Shown here one piece after another: positions 17,854-26,473 of a stretch of 64,000 bases of DNA. The position numbers and the translations under genes are program-made. Numbering within the stretch: the stretch's first letter is position 1; each line of letters opens with the position of its first letter. The stretch lies in contig NZ_WCHR01000020.1 in NCBI RefSeq assembly GCF_008973825.1, positions 207,492 through 271,491 on the forward strand. Reading direction: 5' to 3'. The stretch is from Gemmobacter serpentinus (GTDB lineage Bacteria; Pseudomonadota; Alphaproteobacteria; Rhodobacterales; Rhodobacteraceae). The notes beneath the pieces were generated by a model that saw nothing but the letters and a program-made list of their open reading frames with translations, made no database searches and was not told where the DNA came from.

Positions 17854-19014
17854 TCATGCCGCCCGTGCCGCGCCATCTGCATGGGCATATTCGACCTGCA
17901 CCACATCGGTGCGCCCGGTCGCAAAGGTTGCCGCGCAGCCCTCAAGGTAATAGCGCCAGCCACGCAGGAAAGCCGCGTCATAGCCGCTGCGGCGAATACG
18001 CGGCGCGGCCTTCGCCATGCGCGCGGCCCAGATGCGGCAGGTGCTGGCGTAATCCTGACCAAAGGAAAACCGGCTGCGCAGTTCCAGCCCCGCCTGCGCG
18101 CCATGATGGCTCAGCATCGCCGGGCTGGGCAGCATCCCGCCCGGAAAAATATGCTGACGGATAAAATCGGATCGCTTGCGATATATCGAAAACTCGGCAT
18201 CCGGCACGGTGATCGCTTGCAGCACCGCCCGTCCACCAGGGGCAAGGCGGGCTTTCAATGTGGCGAAATAGGTCGGCCAATAGCGTTCACCCACCGCCTC
18301 GATCATCTCCACCGAAACGATATTGTCGTAGCGCCCGCCAGCATGGCGATAATCCTGCAAGCGGATCTCGGCGCGCCCATCCAGCCTTGCATCGGCATAG
18401 CCCTTCTGCGCGGGCGACAGCGTCAACCCGGTCACATGACGTCCCATATCTGCCGCGCGCTCGGCGAAACCGCCCCAGCCGCAACCGATTTCCAGAATGC
18501 GCTCGCCGGGGCCAAGTCGCGACAGGATGCGGTCATTCTTGCGCATCTGTGCGGTTTCCAGATCGTTCGTTCCCTCGAACAAGGCCGAAGAATAGCTCAT
18601 GCCCGGATCGAGCCAAAGCTGGTAAAACTCATTCCCCACATCGTAATGCGCGCGGATATTGCGCGCGGACCCGGCCAACGAATTGGCGCGCAGTCGATCC
18701 GTCAGGCGAAAGCGCAGCCCAGCCAGCCAGCCCTGGCGGCCCTGCCCCCCAAGATGGTCGCGGTTGCGGATGGCAAGGCTGAGAAGGGCTTCAAGATCGG
18801 GGCTGTCCCAATGGCCCGCCACATGGCTTTCGCCAAAACCTACATCGCCACGCCGCGCCAAGGCCGTCAGCAGCGCCCAGTCGATGATCTGGATCACGGC
18901 CTCGGGGCCGTCGGATCCGAAGTTGTGACGATGCCCTTCGGGTGTGGTCAGGTGCAGCCGTCCATGCTGGATGCCTTCGAGCGAGGCGAGAAAACGGGTC
19001 TGCAGCAGGCTCAT
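17854..19014 (-). CDS. CFA-synthase-family SAM methyltransferase acting on membrane lipids
   Basis: A 386-residue cyclopropane-fatty-acid-synthase-like enzyme. The SAM site is ILEIGCGWGGFAE, preceded by HYDVGNEFYQLWLD and MSYSSALFE. The downstream VSVEMIEAVGERYWPTYF and QAITVPDAEFSIYRKRSDFIRQHIFPGG are hallmark CFA/methylase blocks. It would methylate double bonds of phospholipid acyl chains. In Rhodobacter, genes of this type next to rpoE take part in making methylated unsaturated and furan fatty acids, so a UfaM-like role is as likely as true cyclopropanation. Its ATG overlaps the DUF1365 stop (ATGA). Confidence 0.9.
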   Translation of the reverse strand: MSLLQTRFLASLEGIQHGRLHLTTPEGHRHNFGSDGPEAVIQIIDWALLTALARRGDVGFGESHVAGHWDSPDLEALLSLAIRNRDHLGGQGRQGWLAGLRFRLTDRLRANSLAGSARNIRAHYDVGNEFYQLWLDPGMSYSSALFEGTNDLETAQMRKNDRILSRLGPGERILEIGCGWGGFAERAADMGRHVTGLTLSPAQKGYADARLDGRAEIRLQDYRHAGGRYDNIVSVEMIEAVGERYWPTYFATLKARLAPGGRAVLQAITVPDAEFSIYRKRSDFIRQHIFPGGMLPSPAMLSHHGAQAGLELRSRFSFGQDYASTCRIWAARMAKAAPRIRRSGYDAAFLRGWRYYLEGCAATFATGRTDVVQVEYAHADGAARAA

Positions 19015-19796
19015 CGGCTGGTATCCTTGGCGGGTTTGGGGGGCAGCGGGCGATAGGCGACGCCCTTGAGACGCAGGCGCAGCGCCTGCCAGTAGATCAG
19101 GGCGACAATGCGCAACGCCCCGCCGGGACGGCGCAGGGCGGCGGCGATCAGCGCGTGTTGGCGCAAAGGGCGCGGCCGGGATCGCAGCGTGGCAACCAGC
19201 CCCTCTTCACCATGGGTCTGGCGGATCAGCACAGCGATATCGGTCGCAGCGACATCGAAGCGAAACGCATAGTCACCCGCGACATCCTGAAAGGGCGAGA
19301 CATGAAAGACCTTCGCCGTATGCAGCCGGTCGTCCGGTGCGATCGGGGCGAAATCGGGGTGATGGCAGATATAGGAATGACGCTGGCCAAAGGTGTTGTT
19401 CACCTCGGCAATCACCGCCAGCAGATCGGTCCCGCGCAACACCATCCAGAAGCTGACAGGATTGAACCAGAAGCCCAGAAAGCGCGGCTGCGCCATCAGC
19501 GCCATGGTCATGTCGGATGCGCGCGCAAGCCCCGCCCGCGCCAGCACATCCCAGGCCCATGCGGCACCGTTGCCCGCCTTGCGGGGGCCACCGTGATCTG
19601 TGGCGCAAAAGCTGAACAACCCGAACCTTCCCAGACGGAAAAGCCCGCGCGGGCGCACGGTTTCGGGGGCCAGCAGCAGATAATCGACTCCGTAGCGGAA
19701 AGCATGGCGCACCGCGCCGCGCCGGGCATGGGTCACATCTGCGGGCAGATGCAGCACCCCGCCGGCGGCCAGAATTGCGGCAAGTCCCCCTGCCAT
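19011..19796 (-). CDS. DUF1365 family protein
   Basis: A 261-residue protein with the DUF1365 signature: THARRGAVRHAFRYGVDYLLL, then FWFNPVSFWMVL, VNNTFGQRHSYIC and AKVFHVSPFQDV. These proteins always travel with the FAD amine-oxidase-like protein and the CFA-type methyltransferase in lipid-modification clusters and are thought to act on phospholipid acyl chains; the reaction is not firmly established. Starts four bases after the stop of the interrupted FAD gene and overlaps the methyltransferase by four bases. Confidence 0.88.
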   Translation of the reverse strand: MAGGLAAILAAGGVLHLPADVTHARRGAVRHAFRYGVDYLLLAPETVRPRGLFRLGRFGLFSFCATDHGGPRKAGNGAAWAWDVLARAGLARASDMTMALMAQPRFLGFWFNPVSFWMVLRGTDLLAVIAEVNNTFGQRHSYICHHPDFAPIAPDDRLHTAKVFHVSPFQDVAGDYAFRFDVAATDIAVLIRQTHGEEGLVATLRSRPRPLRQHALIAAALRRPGGALRIVALIYWQALRLRLKGVAYRPLPPKPAKDTSR

Positions 19797-19799
19797 CGC

Positions 19800-21101
19800 C
19801 TAGACCTTTGCCGGCAGCAGGTGGCGGGCGATGCGCGCGGCACTGGCAAAGCCATCTTCGTGAAAGCCGTTGCGCAACCAGGCACCGGCAAACCAGGTCT
19901 GCCTTGCCCCCTGCATCGTCCTGATCCGGTCTTGTGCCTCAATCGCCGCCTGATCGAAAACCGGATGGCGAAAGGTGGTCTCATCATAGATCAGGCCCGG
20001 GTTGATCGCCGTGCCGGGGTTCAGGCTGACGAAAAGCGGGTAATCTTGCGGCAGGGATTGCAGACGGTTCATCCAGTAGGTGACCCCGACGCCGCCTGCG
20101 TGCGCAGGCTGCGCCGTATCGGCCCGGTAAACCCATGAGCTCCAGCAGGCGCGGCGGCGCGGCATCACGCGCGGATCGGCATGAAGCACCGCATGGTTGT
20201 CCTGAAACCGCACCGCAGCAAGGGCCGCGCGTTCTTCGGCAGAGGGGTCGCCCAGAAGGGCCAGCGCCTGATCGGCGTGACAGGCCAGGATCACCTGATC
20301 AAAGCGGTCTTGCGCGCCATCGCTCTGCACCGTCACCGTGCCGCCGCTGCGCATCACCTGCCGGACCGGCGTGCCCGGGCGCAGCGCCACGCCGCGTGCG
20401 GTCAGCGCATTGGCAAGGCGGCTGACATAGGCCTGGCTGCCGCCGGTCACTGTCCACCATTGGTGCTGGCCCTGACGCGACATCAGCGCGTGATTGCCCA
20501 GAAACCGCAGCAAGGTTGCCGCCGGAAAGGCGCCTATATCCTGCGCGGGGGTCGACCAGATCGCGCCGCAGATCGGATAGAGATAATGGTCCCGAAACCG
20601 CGCGCCCAGACCCATTTCTGCCAGCAGCCCGGCGATGGTCAGGTCTGCCCGCCCCTCTGCCGCAGCCGCCCCCTTGGCATTGAAGCGCAGAATATCACGG
20701 ATCATGCGGTGGAACCCCGGCCGCAACAGGTTGCTGCGCTGCGCAAACAGCGCGCCCACCGACCGCAGCGCGAACTCGATCCGGCCATGATCCAGCTAGA
20801 CGCCAAAGCTCATGTCGCTGCGTTGCACCGGCACATCCAGATCGCGGAACAGCGCCGTCAGATGCGGATAATTGGCGTAATTGAAGACGATGAACCCGGT
20901 ATCGACCGCGACATCGCCGCGCCGCCCGGCCAAAACGGTGCGGGCATGGCCACCAAGGCGGGGCGATGCCTCGAACACGGTGACCTGATGATGCCCCGAC
21001 AGCAGCCAGGCGGCTGAAAGGCCAGAAATCCCGCCGCCGATGATGGCGATCTTTTGCGGTGCGCCATGCGTGAGATCAAAGGGCAAAGCCGTCTCCTTCA
21101 T
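19800..21101 (-). pseudogene. NAD(P)-binding FAD amine-oxidase-like protein, interrupted by in-frame amber codon
   Basis: Reading from 21101, the first 101 codons give a Rossmann flavoprotein start: KIAIIGGGISGLSAAWLLSG, then FEASPRLGGHARTV and DTGFIVFNYANYPHLTALF. It stops at TAG (plus-strand CTA at 20796-20798) directly after MSFGV. The same frame continues LDHGRIEFALRSVGALFAQR and runs without further damage for about 330 codons to the normal C-terminus (TWFAGAWLRNGFHEDGF). Family members have a serine or similar codon at the TAG position, so a single substitution (for example TCG to TAG) explains it. Either a recent nonsense mutation or a sequencing error. The start could instead be TTG at 21086, which has AAGGAG six bases upstream. 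First gene of the operon opposite rpoE. Confidence 0.88.
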
Positions 21102-21114
21102 ATCCGTCCGTGTT

Positions 21115-21144
21115 GGATTACGCCACCATGCGGCTGCCGGATCA
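21115..21144 (-). promoter_or_regulatory. Putative RpoE-type promoter for the flavoprotein-photolyase operon
   Basis: On the minus strand TGATCC (21144-21139), an 18-base spacer and TAATCC (21120-21115). This resembles the TGATC / TAA-type elements known for RpoE promoters in Rhodobacter. It lies 14 bases before the ATG at 21101, which would make a very short leader; the alternative TTG start at 21086 would allow a normal ribosome site. Confidence 0.55.
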
Positions 21145-21169
21145 CCGGAAAGATATCTTTCTGCCGGGG

Positions 21170-21199
21170 TGATCTGTTTGAAACAAACGGGCGTATTCA
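21170..21199 (+). promoter_or_regulatory. Putative RpoE-type autoregulatory promoter for rpoE-chrR
   Basis: TGATCT at 21170-21175, an 18-base spacer and TATTCA at 21194-21199. It has the same layout and spacer as the oppositely oriented element 26 bases away, which strengthens both predictions. Autoregulation of rpoE-chrR is known in Rhodobacter. Confidence 0.5.
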
Positions 21200-21308
21200 T
21201 GCCATGGTGCAAAATGACCGCAACAGCCCCGATGTGATCGCGCCGCCCCTTGCGGGCGCGGTGGGGGTGTCGGATACGGTCGCAACAGCGCCGTGCCATC
21301 GGGCCCGG

Positions 21309-21911
21309 ATGACAGCAGGGGAGAGCGGGCTTTTGCAAGCCGATACGGTGAACCAGACCGACGCCACCCGGAGCGATCCTACACTGTGGTTGCTGGCTGT
21401 GCGCGACCAGCGCGACCGCGCAGCCTTTCTGTTGTTGTTTGAACACTTTGCCCCGCGTCTCAAGGCAATGCTGCTGCGCGGTGGTCTGCGCGACGGCAGC
21501 GCCGAGGATGTGGTGCAGGATGTCATGCTCGCGGTCTGGCACAAGGCCGCACAATTCGATCCACACCGGGCAGAGGCCAGCGCCTGGATCTATCGCATTG
21601 CCCGCAACCGCCACATCGACCTCGCCCGCCGCAAGGCACCGCCGGAACCCGATCTACTGGTGGAACCCGAAGGCGCGGAACCCGACGCGGCGCAGATCAT
21701 GGCCCTTGGGCAAGAGGCCGCGTTGTTGCGCCGCGCGCTTGGCGCGATGTCGCCCGATCAGGCCCGCGTTCTGGAACAGGCCTATTTCGAGGATCTGCCC
21801 CATAGCCGGATCAGCGAGATGACCGGCCTGCCCCTTGGCACCATCAAATCGCGGATCAGGCTGGGCCTGGAACGCTTGCGGCGCGACCTGAACGAGTTGA
21901 GGCAGCCATGA
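21309..21911 (+). CDS. rpoE: ECF sigma factor RpoE (singlet-oxygen/ChrR-partner type)
   Basis: A group IV sigma factor of about 200 residues. Region 2 is seen in FLLLFEHFAPRLKAMLL, VVQDVMLAVWHKAAQFDP and ASAWIYRIARNRHIDLARR. Region 4 is ALGAMSPDQARVLEQAYFEDLPHSRI followed by EMTGLPLGTIKSRIRLGLERLRRDL. The partner gene is a ChrR-type zinc anti-sigma factor with an ATGA overlap, so this is the singlet-oxygen-responsive RpoE of Rhodobacter type. The start is uncertain: ATG 21309 is used, but a TTG at 21333 preceded by GGGGAGAG would also give a family-like N-terminus. Confidence 0.92.
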   Translation: MTAGESGLLQADTVNQTDATRSDPTLWLLAVRDQRDRAAFLLLFEHFAPRLKAMLLRGGLRDGSAEDVVQDVMLAVWHKAAQFDPHRAEASAWIYRIARNRHIDLARRKAPPEPDLLVEPEGAEPDAAQIMALGQEAALLRRALGAMSPDQARVLEQAYFEDLPHSRISEMTGLPLGTIKSRIRLGLERLRRDLNELRQP

Positions 21912-22543
21912 CCGCCATTACCCATCACCTTCCCGACGCGCTGCTGGATGCCTATGTCACCGGCAATCTTCCCCATGCTTTCGCTGTGGTCGTGGCCGCC
22001 CATCTGTCGCTTTGCGATGCCTGCCGCGCGCGATCCGAGGCCGCCGAGATGATCGGTGGCGCGCTGCTGGACCGGATCGCCCCGGCGGCGATGCGCGCTG
22101 GCGCGCAAGACCGGCTGCTGGCAGCGCTGGATCGGGCACCGCCCCCCTCGGTGCCCATTGCCGCTTCGGGCATCTTTCCCGCCCCGGTCATGCAGGCACT
22201 TGGCGGGCGTCCGCCCGGCTGGCGCATGTTGGGGGGTGGCATCCGTCAGCACATCCTGTCGGCCGATAGCGAAGGGTCGCTGCGGCTGCTGTATATTCCG
22301 CCGGGCCGCGCAGTGCCCGAACACAGCCATGGCGGGCTGGAGCTGACGCTGGTGTTGCAGGGCAGCTTTTCTGACAGCGCGGGCCGCTTCGGCCCCGGCG
22401 ATGTCGAGACCGCGCATGACGATATCGATCATCAGCCAGTCGCAGGCCCCGAAGGCCCATGCATCTGTCTGGCCGCCACCGATGCCCCCCTGCGATTCCG
22501 CGCCATGATCCCGCGCCTGTTGCAGCCGCTGTTCCGGATCTGA
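21908..22543 (+). CDS. chrR: ChrR-type zinc-binding anti-sigma factor
   Basis: A 211-residue anti-sigma protein. The N-terminal ASD has a zinc site built from His7, His32, Cys36 and Cys39 (AAHLSLCDAC). The C-terminal cupin (about residues 110-195) has VPEHSHGGLELTLVLQGSF, whose histidines and glutamate form the second zinc site. In Rhodobacter, ChrR holds RpoE inactive until singlet oxygen or organic hydroperoxide is sensed through the cupin. Overlaps rpoE by four bases. Confidence 0.94.
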   Translation: MTAITHHLPDALLDAYVTGNLPHAFAVVVAAHLSLCDACRARSEAAEMIGGALLDRIAPAAMRAGAQDRLLAALDRAPPPSVPIAASGIFPAPVMQALGGRPPGWRMLGGGIRQHILSADSEGSLRLLYIPPGRAVPEHSHGGLELTLVLQGSFSDSAGRFGPGDVETAHDDIDHQPVAGPEGPCICLAATDAPLRFRAMIPRLLQPLFRI

Positions 22544-22547
22544 CACC

Positions 22548-23300
22548 ATGGGCTTTGCTGGCACGACTGTCTGGATCATCGGGGCCAGTGAAGGGATCGG
22601 CGCCGCGCTGGCCCGGGCCCTTGCGCAAGCGGGCGCGCAGTTGATCCTTTCCGCCCGGAACAAGGCCGCCCTCGACGACCTTGCCGCGCGTTGCGGCGCG
22701 GCGGCACAGGTGCTGCCTGTGGATCTGGCCACGGCGGGATCATTGGCGCAGGCTGCGGCGACGATTGGCCCCGGCAGTCTGGATGCGGTGATCTGCACCG
22801 CGGCGCTTTATGATCCGAGCCGGGTCGAAGACATGGATCCCGAAACCACCGCGCGACTGGTCGCTGTGAACCTGCTGGGCAGTTTCGAGGTCGCACGCCT
22901 TGCCCCGCCCCTGCTGCGCGATGGCGGGCAATTGGTACTGTTCGGCTCGGTCGCCGGGTATTTCGGCCTGCCCGGCGGCCAGCCCTATAGTGCGACCAAG
23001 GCGGCGGTGAACAATCTGGCGGAATCCCTGCGGATCGAGTTGGCCCCGCGCGTCGATGTGCGGCTGGTCTGCCCCGGCTTTGTGGCAACCCGATTGACAG
23101 CGAAGAACGACTTCACCATGCCCGCGATCATCACCCCCGACGACGCCGCCGAAGCGGTGATACGGGGGCTGCAAGGCCGCGCCTTCGAGCTGCACTTTCC
23201 CAAACGCTTTACCTGGGCGATCAAGGCGCTGCGCGCCTTGCCCTATGCCCTTTCGCTGCGCCTGACCCGGCGCCTTGGCGTCAAACCAGACGGCCGCTGA
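22548..23300 (+). CDS. Short-chain dehydrogenase/reductase in the rpoE-chrR transcript
   Basis: A 250-residue classical SDR. The cofactor motif is IIGASEGIGAALA, the acidic cap comes after SARNK, and the catalytic Ser and Tyr-x-x-x-Lys are in FGSVAGYFGLPGG and YSATKAA. The late segment (ELHFPKRFTWAIKALRALPY) resembles membrane-peripheral SDRs acting on lipid-type substrates. It begins four bases after chrR, so it is probably co-transcribed; an SDR also accompanies the RpoE regulon in Rhodobacter. Its 3' end overlaps the convergent DUF2177 gene by 20 bp. Confidence 0.88.
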   Translation: MGFAGTTVWIIGASEGIGAALARALAQAGAQLILSARNKAALDDLAARCGAAAQVLPVDLATAGSLAQAAATIGPGSLDAVICTAALYDPSRVEDMDPETTARLVAVNLLGSFEVARLAPPLLRDGGQLVLFGSVAGYFGLPGGQPYSATKAAVNNLAESLRIELAPRVDVRLVCPGFVATRLTAKNDFTMPAIITPDDAAEAVIRGLQGRAFELHFPKRFTWAIKALRALPYALSLRLTRRLGVKPDGR

Positions 23301-23685
23301 CCGCGGCCACCCCGGCCCAAGCCGCAAAGCCGGTCAGGAAGGTGCCCCAAAGCCCGTCGACCACCACCTGCTGCCACGACCAATCGGCAAGCGTCGCGTA
23401 ATTCGTCATTTCATAGGTGCCATAGCACATCGCCCCCAAAAGCGCCCCCAACAGCAGCGCCTGTAACGGCGCGCCCGACTTCAGGGCCGGCCATGAAACG
23501 AAGACCATCACCCCCGCAACATAGAGCAGGTAAAACGCGACCGCAGCCCCCAGCCTGAGCGGCGCGGCCAGCAGGTGCCCGATATGGGTCTCGAAGATAG
23601 GGCGGATCAGATAGCGAATGCCCAGACTGTCAAAAACCAGGAAAACCGACGACGTCACCGCATAGAGAAAGACGACTTGTCCCAT
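23281..23685 (-). CDS. DUF2177 family inner-membrane protein
   Basis: A 134-residue four-helix membrane protein. Segments are VVFLYAVTSSVFLVFDSLGI, LRLGAAVAFYLLYVAGVMVFV, ALLLGALLGAMCYGTYEMTNYATL and VVVDGLWGTFLTGFAAWAGV. The GTYEMTNYATLADWSWQQVVVD block is the DUF2177 signature. ATG 23685 is chosen because the hydrophobic part starts there; an upstream extension is polar and unlike the family. Function unknown; such genes often lie in rpoE/chrR-associated lipid clusters. Confidence 0.82.
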   Translation of the reverse strand: MGQVVFLYAVTSSVFLVFDSLGIRYLIRPIFETHIGHLLAAPLRLGAAVAFYLLYVAGVMVFVSWPALKSGAPLQALLLGALLGAMCYGTYEMTNYATLADWSWQQVVVDGLWGTFLTGFAAWAGVAAVSGRLV

Positions 23686-23792
23686 GGTTCTGGCGCTCCG
23701 CTGCAGATCAACCTTGGGAATACGCGCGGCGATCCGGAATGGATCACAGAAGACCCTCACAGGGGCGCACCGCAACCTGCCCGAAAAGTTGA

Positions 23793-24010
23793 CACATCAG
23801 CATCCTGATCTCGATGAGCGCGCGCGGGGCCTGCGTCAATAGCGCGATGGCCGAAACGTTCTCAAGACCATCAAGTCGGAACTGAAAGGGGCTGTCGCAT
23901 GGCAATCCCGCCAGCAGGCCGAACGTGCTGTCGCCCGTGTATTGACGGGCTCCATAACCGCATCACGCGACATTCAGCACTCGGCTTTCAATGCCCATCG
24001 CCTTCTAGCG
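23793..24010 (+). mobile_element. IS3-family transposase (OrfB) C-terminal remnant with two frameshifts
   Basis: Three short frames join into the end of an IS3 integrase core. First ISMSARGACVNSAMAETF (23808-23862), which carries the last catalytic Glu of the DDE triad. Then, one frame on, LKTIKSELKGAVAWQSRQQAERAVAR (to about 23937). Then, after a second shift, IDGLHNRITRHSALGF. The typical family order SMSxRGNCxDNAxAESFF, KTIKSEL, YIDGFYNxxRRHSALG is fully preserved. The N-terminal part and the ends of the element are absent, so it is a dead fragment. Confidence 0.85.
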
Positions 24011-24105
24011 TAAGGCACAGATACTGGACGAAGCGCTCGCCACAGAAGCCGGGGATGTCCACACATGGCACCTGCGGGAAAAATACGCTGCTCCTGTGTA
24101 TCGCA

Positions 24106-24432
24106 TCACTCCGAGATCTTCATCTCGACGATCAGCCCGTCGCGGAGACGAAAGCGGAAGGTGCTGTCGCCGGTGAAGACTCGGCTGGCCCAATTGGCCT
24201 TCATCACCTCGACGCCGCCTTTGGTGGACAGGCTTTCCACGGTCAGGGTGCCTTTTGCCCCGATGAACTCGCCATCTGACCAGCGGCGGATGCCGTCATG
24301 GCCGTGAAAGGCACGGCCCCAGTCATCCACCACCCCGTCGGCGGTGAAACAGGCCAGAAAGCCCGGCGTGTCACCGGCATTCACGGCGGAGACGAAGCGG
24401 TCAAGGATCGGCGGAAGAACGGGATCGGACAT
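24106..24432 (-). CDS. SnoaL/NTF2-like small protein
   Basis: A 108-residue protein with the SnoaL-like pattern: PILDRFVSAVNAGDTPGFLACFTADGVVDDWG, then HGHDGIRRWSDGEFIGAKGTLTVES and a closing TFRFRLRDGLIVEMKIS. This cone-shaped fold serves isomerases, hydratases or ligand-binding proteins; no catalytic assignment is possible. It lies 73 bases downstream of an SDR gene in the same direction and is probably co-transcribed. Start at 24432 by family length. Confidence 0.8.
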   Translation of the reverse strand: MSDPVLPPILDRFVSAVNAGDTPGFLACFTADGVVDDWGRAFHGHDGIRRWSDGEFIGAKGTLTVESLSTKGGVEVMKANWASRVFTGDSTFRFRLRDGLIVEMKISE

Positions 24433-24505
24433 GAAAATACACTCGGTGTTGCAAAGACCTGAAAGGCAGAAGGCCCGGCTGCTGGGGACAGCCGGGCCGC
24501 TCCGG

Positions 24506-25279
24506 TCACTTGGTGGTATAGCCACCATTGACCAGAATGGTCTGGCCGGTCATCCACCAGCCCTCGGTCACGAGGAAGCGGATCCACGGCACGATATCCT
24601 CGATATCGGTGAGCCCGGTTTTCGAGAAGGCCGAAAGGGCAGCAGCCTGTTTGTGATAGGCCTGCGCCTCGGGAGCCTCTTGCCCATAGAAGAACGAGGT
24701 ATCCATCGGCCCCGGCCCGATGGCCGTCACCGAAATCCCGCGATCCCCGAACTCCTTGGATGCGGCGCGGGTGAAGTGCTCCACCGGGGCCTTGGTTCCG
24801 GCATAGCTGGAATAGAAGGGGGTGTAGGCCCCCAGAAGCGAGGTAACCAGCGTGGTGATCACGCCATTGTCCTGCACCGCCTTGCCCGCTTCTTTCAGGA
24901 AGAAGAAGGCCGATTTCGCGTTGGCATTGCTCATCGCGTCATATTCGGCTTCGGTAATCTCCAGCATCGGCTTTTTCAGCACCATGCCAACGGTGTTCAC
25001 CGCGATATCCGGGCGGCCCACGGCCGCAATCGTATCCGCAAACAGCTTCTCCACCGCGCCTGCGGTCGAAAGGTCCGCCTGAATCGCCACAGCCTTGGCA
25101 CCAAGCGCCTGCACCGCCGCGACGGTTTCCGCCGCCGAGGCCGCAGTCGCATCGCTGTTGTAGTGGATCACGATGGCCTTTGCGCCCTGCGCCGCAAAAT
25201 CCTTGGCGATCAACGCCCCAAGGTTCTTGCCGCCACCTGCGATCAGAACCGTCTTGTCCTTCAATGTTCGCGCAACCAT
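24506..25279 (-). CDS. SDR family oxidoreductase
   Basis: A 257-residue SDR. The cofactor motif is IAGGGKNLGALIA and the specificity region after beta-2 is HYNSDATAAS. The active site is TSLLGAYTPFYSSYAGTKAP (Ser and Tyr-x-x-x-Lys), and the C-terminus is GWWMTGQTILVNGGYTTK. Two candidate ATGs lie close together; AGGAG eight bases upstream favours 25279. It is divergent from a LysR gene and followed by a SnoaL-like gene, forming a small inducible unit. Substrate unknown. Confidence 0.87.
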   Translation of the reverse strand: MVARTLKDKTVLIAGGGKNLGALIAKDFAAQGAKAIVIHYNSDATAASAAETVAAVQALGAKAVAIQADLSTAGAVEKLFADTIAAVGRPDIAVNTVGMVLKKPMLEITEAEYDAMSNANAKSAFFFLKEAGKAVQDNGVITTLVTSLLGAYTPFYSSYAGTKAPVEHFTRAASKEFGDRGISVTAIGPGPMDTSFFYGQEAPEAQAYHKQAAALSAFSKTGLTDIEDIVPWIRFLVTEGWWMTGQTILVNGGYTTK

Positions 25280-25378
25280 GAACATCACTCCTGCATACAT
25301 AAGACAGGCAGAAGATAGCTTGCAGGCGGGATACATAAATCCTTAGCCTCTGATTTCACTTGTCGCAGGATTCGAACA

Positions 25379-26287
25379 ATGGACCGGATCGAGCATTACC
25401 GGATTTTCGTCCGCGTCATCGAAAGCCGCAGCTTTACCCGCGCCGCGGATCTGCTGCAGATGCCACGCTCCACCGTCTCCACCGCCATCGCCGATCTGGA
25501 GGCACGGCTGGGGGTGCGGCTGTTGAACCGCACCACCAGGATGGTGACACCTACGGATGAAGGCACCGATTTTCACGAACGCTGCCTCGCCTTTCTGGCA
25601 GAAAGCGAAGAGATCGAGGGCATGTTTCGCACGGCCTCGCGCCGGATCGAGGGGCGGATCCGCGTCGATCTGCCGGGGCGGATCGGGCGGCTGATCGTTA
25701 CCCCGGCCCTGCCCGCATTTCTGGCCCGCTGGCCGGGGCTGCGGATCGAACTGGGCATGACCGACCGTGCCGTGGATCTGATCGGCGAACGGGTCGACAT
25801 GGCCCTGCGCGTGGGCCCCCTGCCCGCGTCGGGGCTGCGGGCGCGGCGGTTCGGCGACCTGCGCCAGATCAATGTGGCAAGTCCGGCCTATCTGGCCCAA
25901 TACGGCATCCCGCTTGTCCCCGCGGATCTGGAGCACCATTGGCAGGTGGCCTACGCCTCACCCTCAACCGGGCGGATCGCCGATTGGGAATGGCAAGACG
26001 GTGACCGGCCGCAGAGCTTTTCGGTGCCATGGCGTGTCAGTGCCAATAGTGCCGAAGGCTATATCGCCTGCGCTTTGGCCGGGATGGGGATGATCCAGAT
26101 CCCGGCCTATGATGTGGCGCATCACATCACGTCAGGCGATCTTGTCGAGGTCATGCCTGGTCACCGCGCGGAATCATTGCCGATGACGCTGCTCTTTCCC
26201 GGCCAACCCCGCAGCATACGACGCCTGACGGTGTTCGCCGATTGGCTGCAAAGCGTGCTGGCTGCGTATATCGACGCTACTACATGA
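25379..26287 (+). CDS. LysR-family regulator divergent from the SDR/SnoaL pair
   Basis: A 302-residue LTTR of the CrgA/PcaQ-unlike, DNA-binding type with N-terminus YRIFVRVIESRSFTRAADLLQMPRSTVSTAIADLEARLGVRLLNRTTR. The effector domain has RIRVDLPGRIGRLIVTPALPAFLARWPGLRIELGMTDR and a C-terminal QPRSIRRLTVFADWL segment typical of this subfamily. The 99-bp divergent region to the SDR gene is the probable regulated promoter. Confidence 0.88.
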   Translation: MDRIEHYRIFVRVIESRSFTRAADLLQMPRSTVSTAIADLEARLGVRLLNRTTRMVTPTDEGTDFHERCLAFLAESEEIEGMFRTASRRIEGRIRVDLPGRIGRLIVTPALPAFLARWPGLRIELGMTDRAVDLIGERVDMALRVGPLPASGLRARRFGDLRQINVASPAYLAQYGIPLVPADLEHHWQVAYASPSTGRIADWEWQDGDRPQSFSVPWRVSANSAEGYIACALAGMGMIQIPAYDVAHHITSGDLVEVMPGHRAESLPMTLLFPGQPRSIRRLTVFADWLQSVLAAYIDATT

Positions 26288-26473
26288 CATCGCACATATC
26301 GGCCAGTGTGCAAGCGCCTCTTCGGGGCGATCCACCCTTCGGAGGTGGCTTTGCCGGACGGCTCTCAGCCTATGATGCTGTCGCGTGATGCGTTTCGCTT
26401 CATAGCCACATTGGGTAAGCTGGTAGCCCTTTGTGCAAGGCCCCGCCACTGAGGTGAATATGCGGCCCCCGGT

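Noticed and set aside
26288..26470. Possible insertion-sequence remnant downstream of the LysR gene
   Set aside because: Short frames looked protein-like, but I could not match them to transposase motifs as was possible at 23793-24010.
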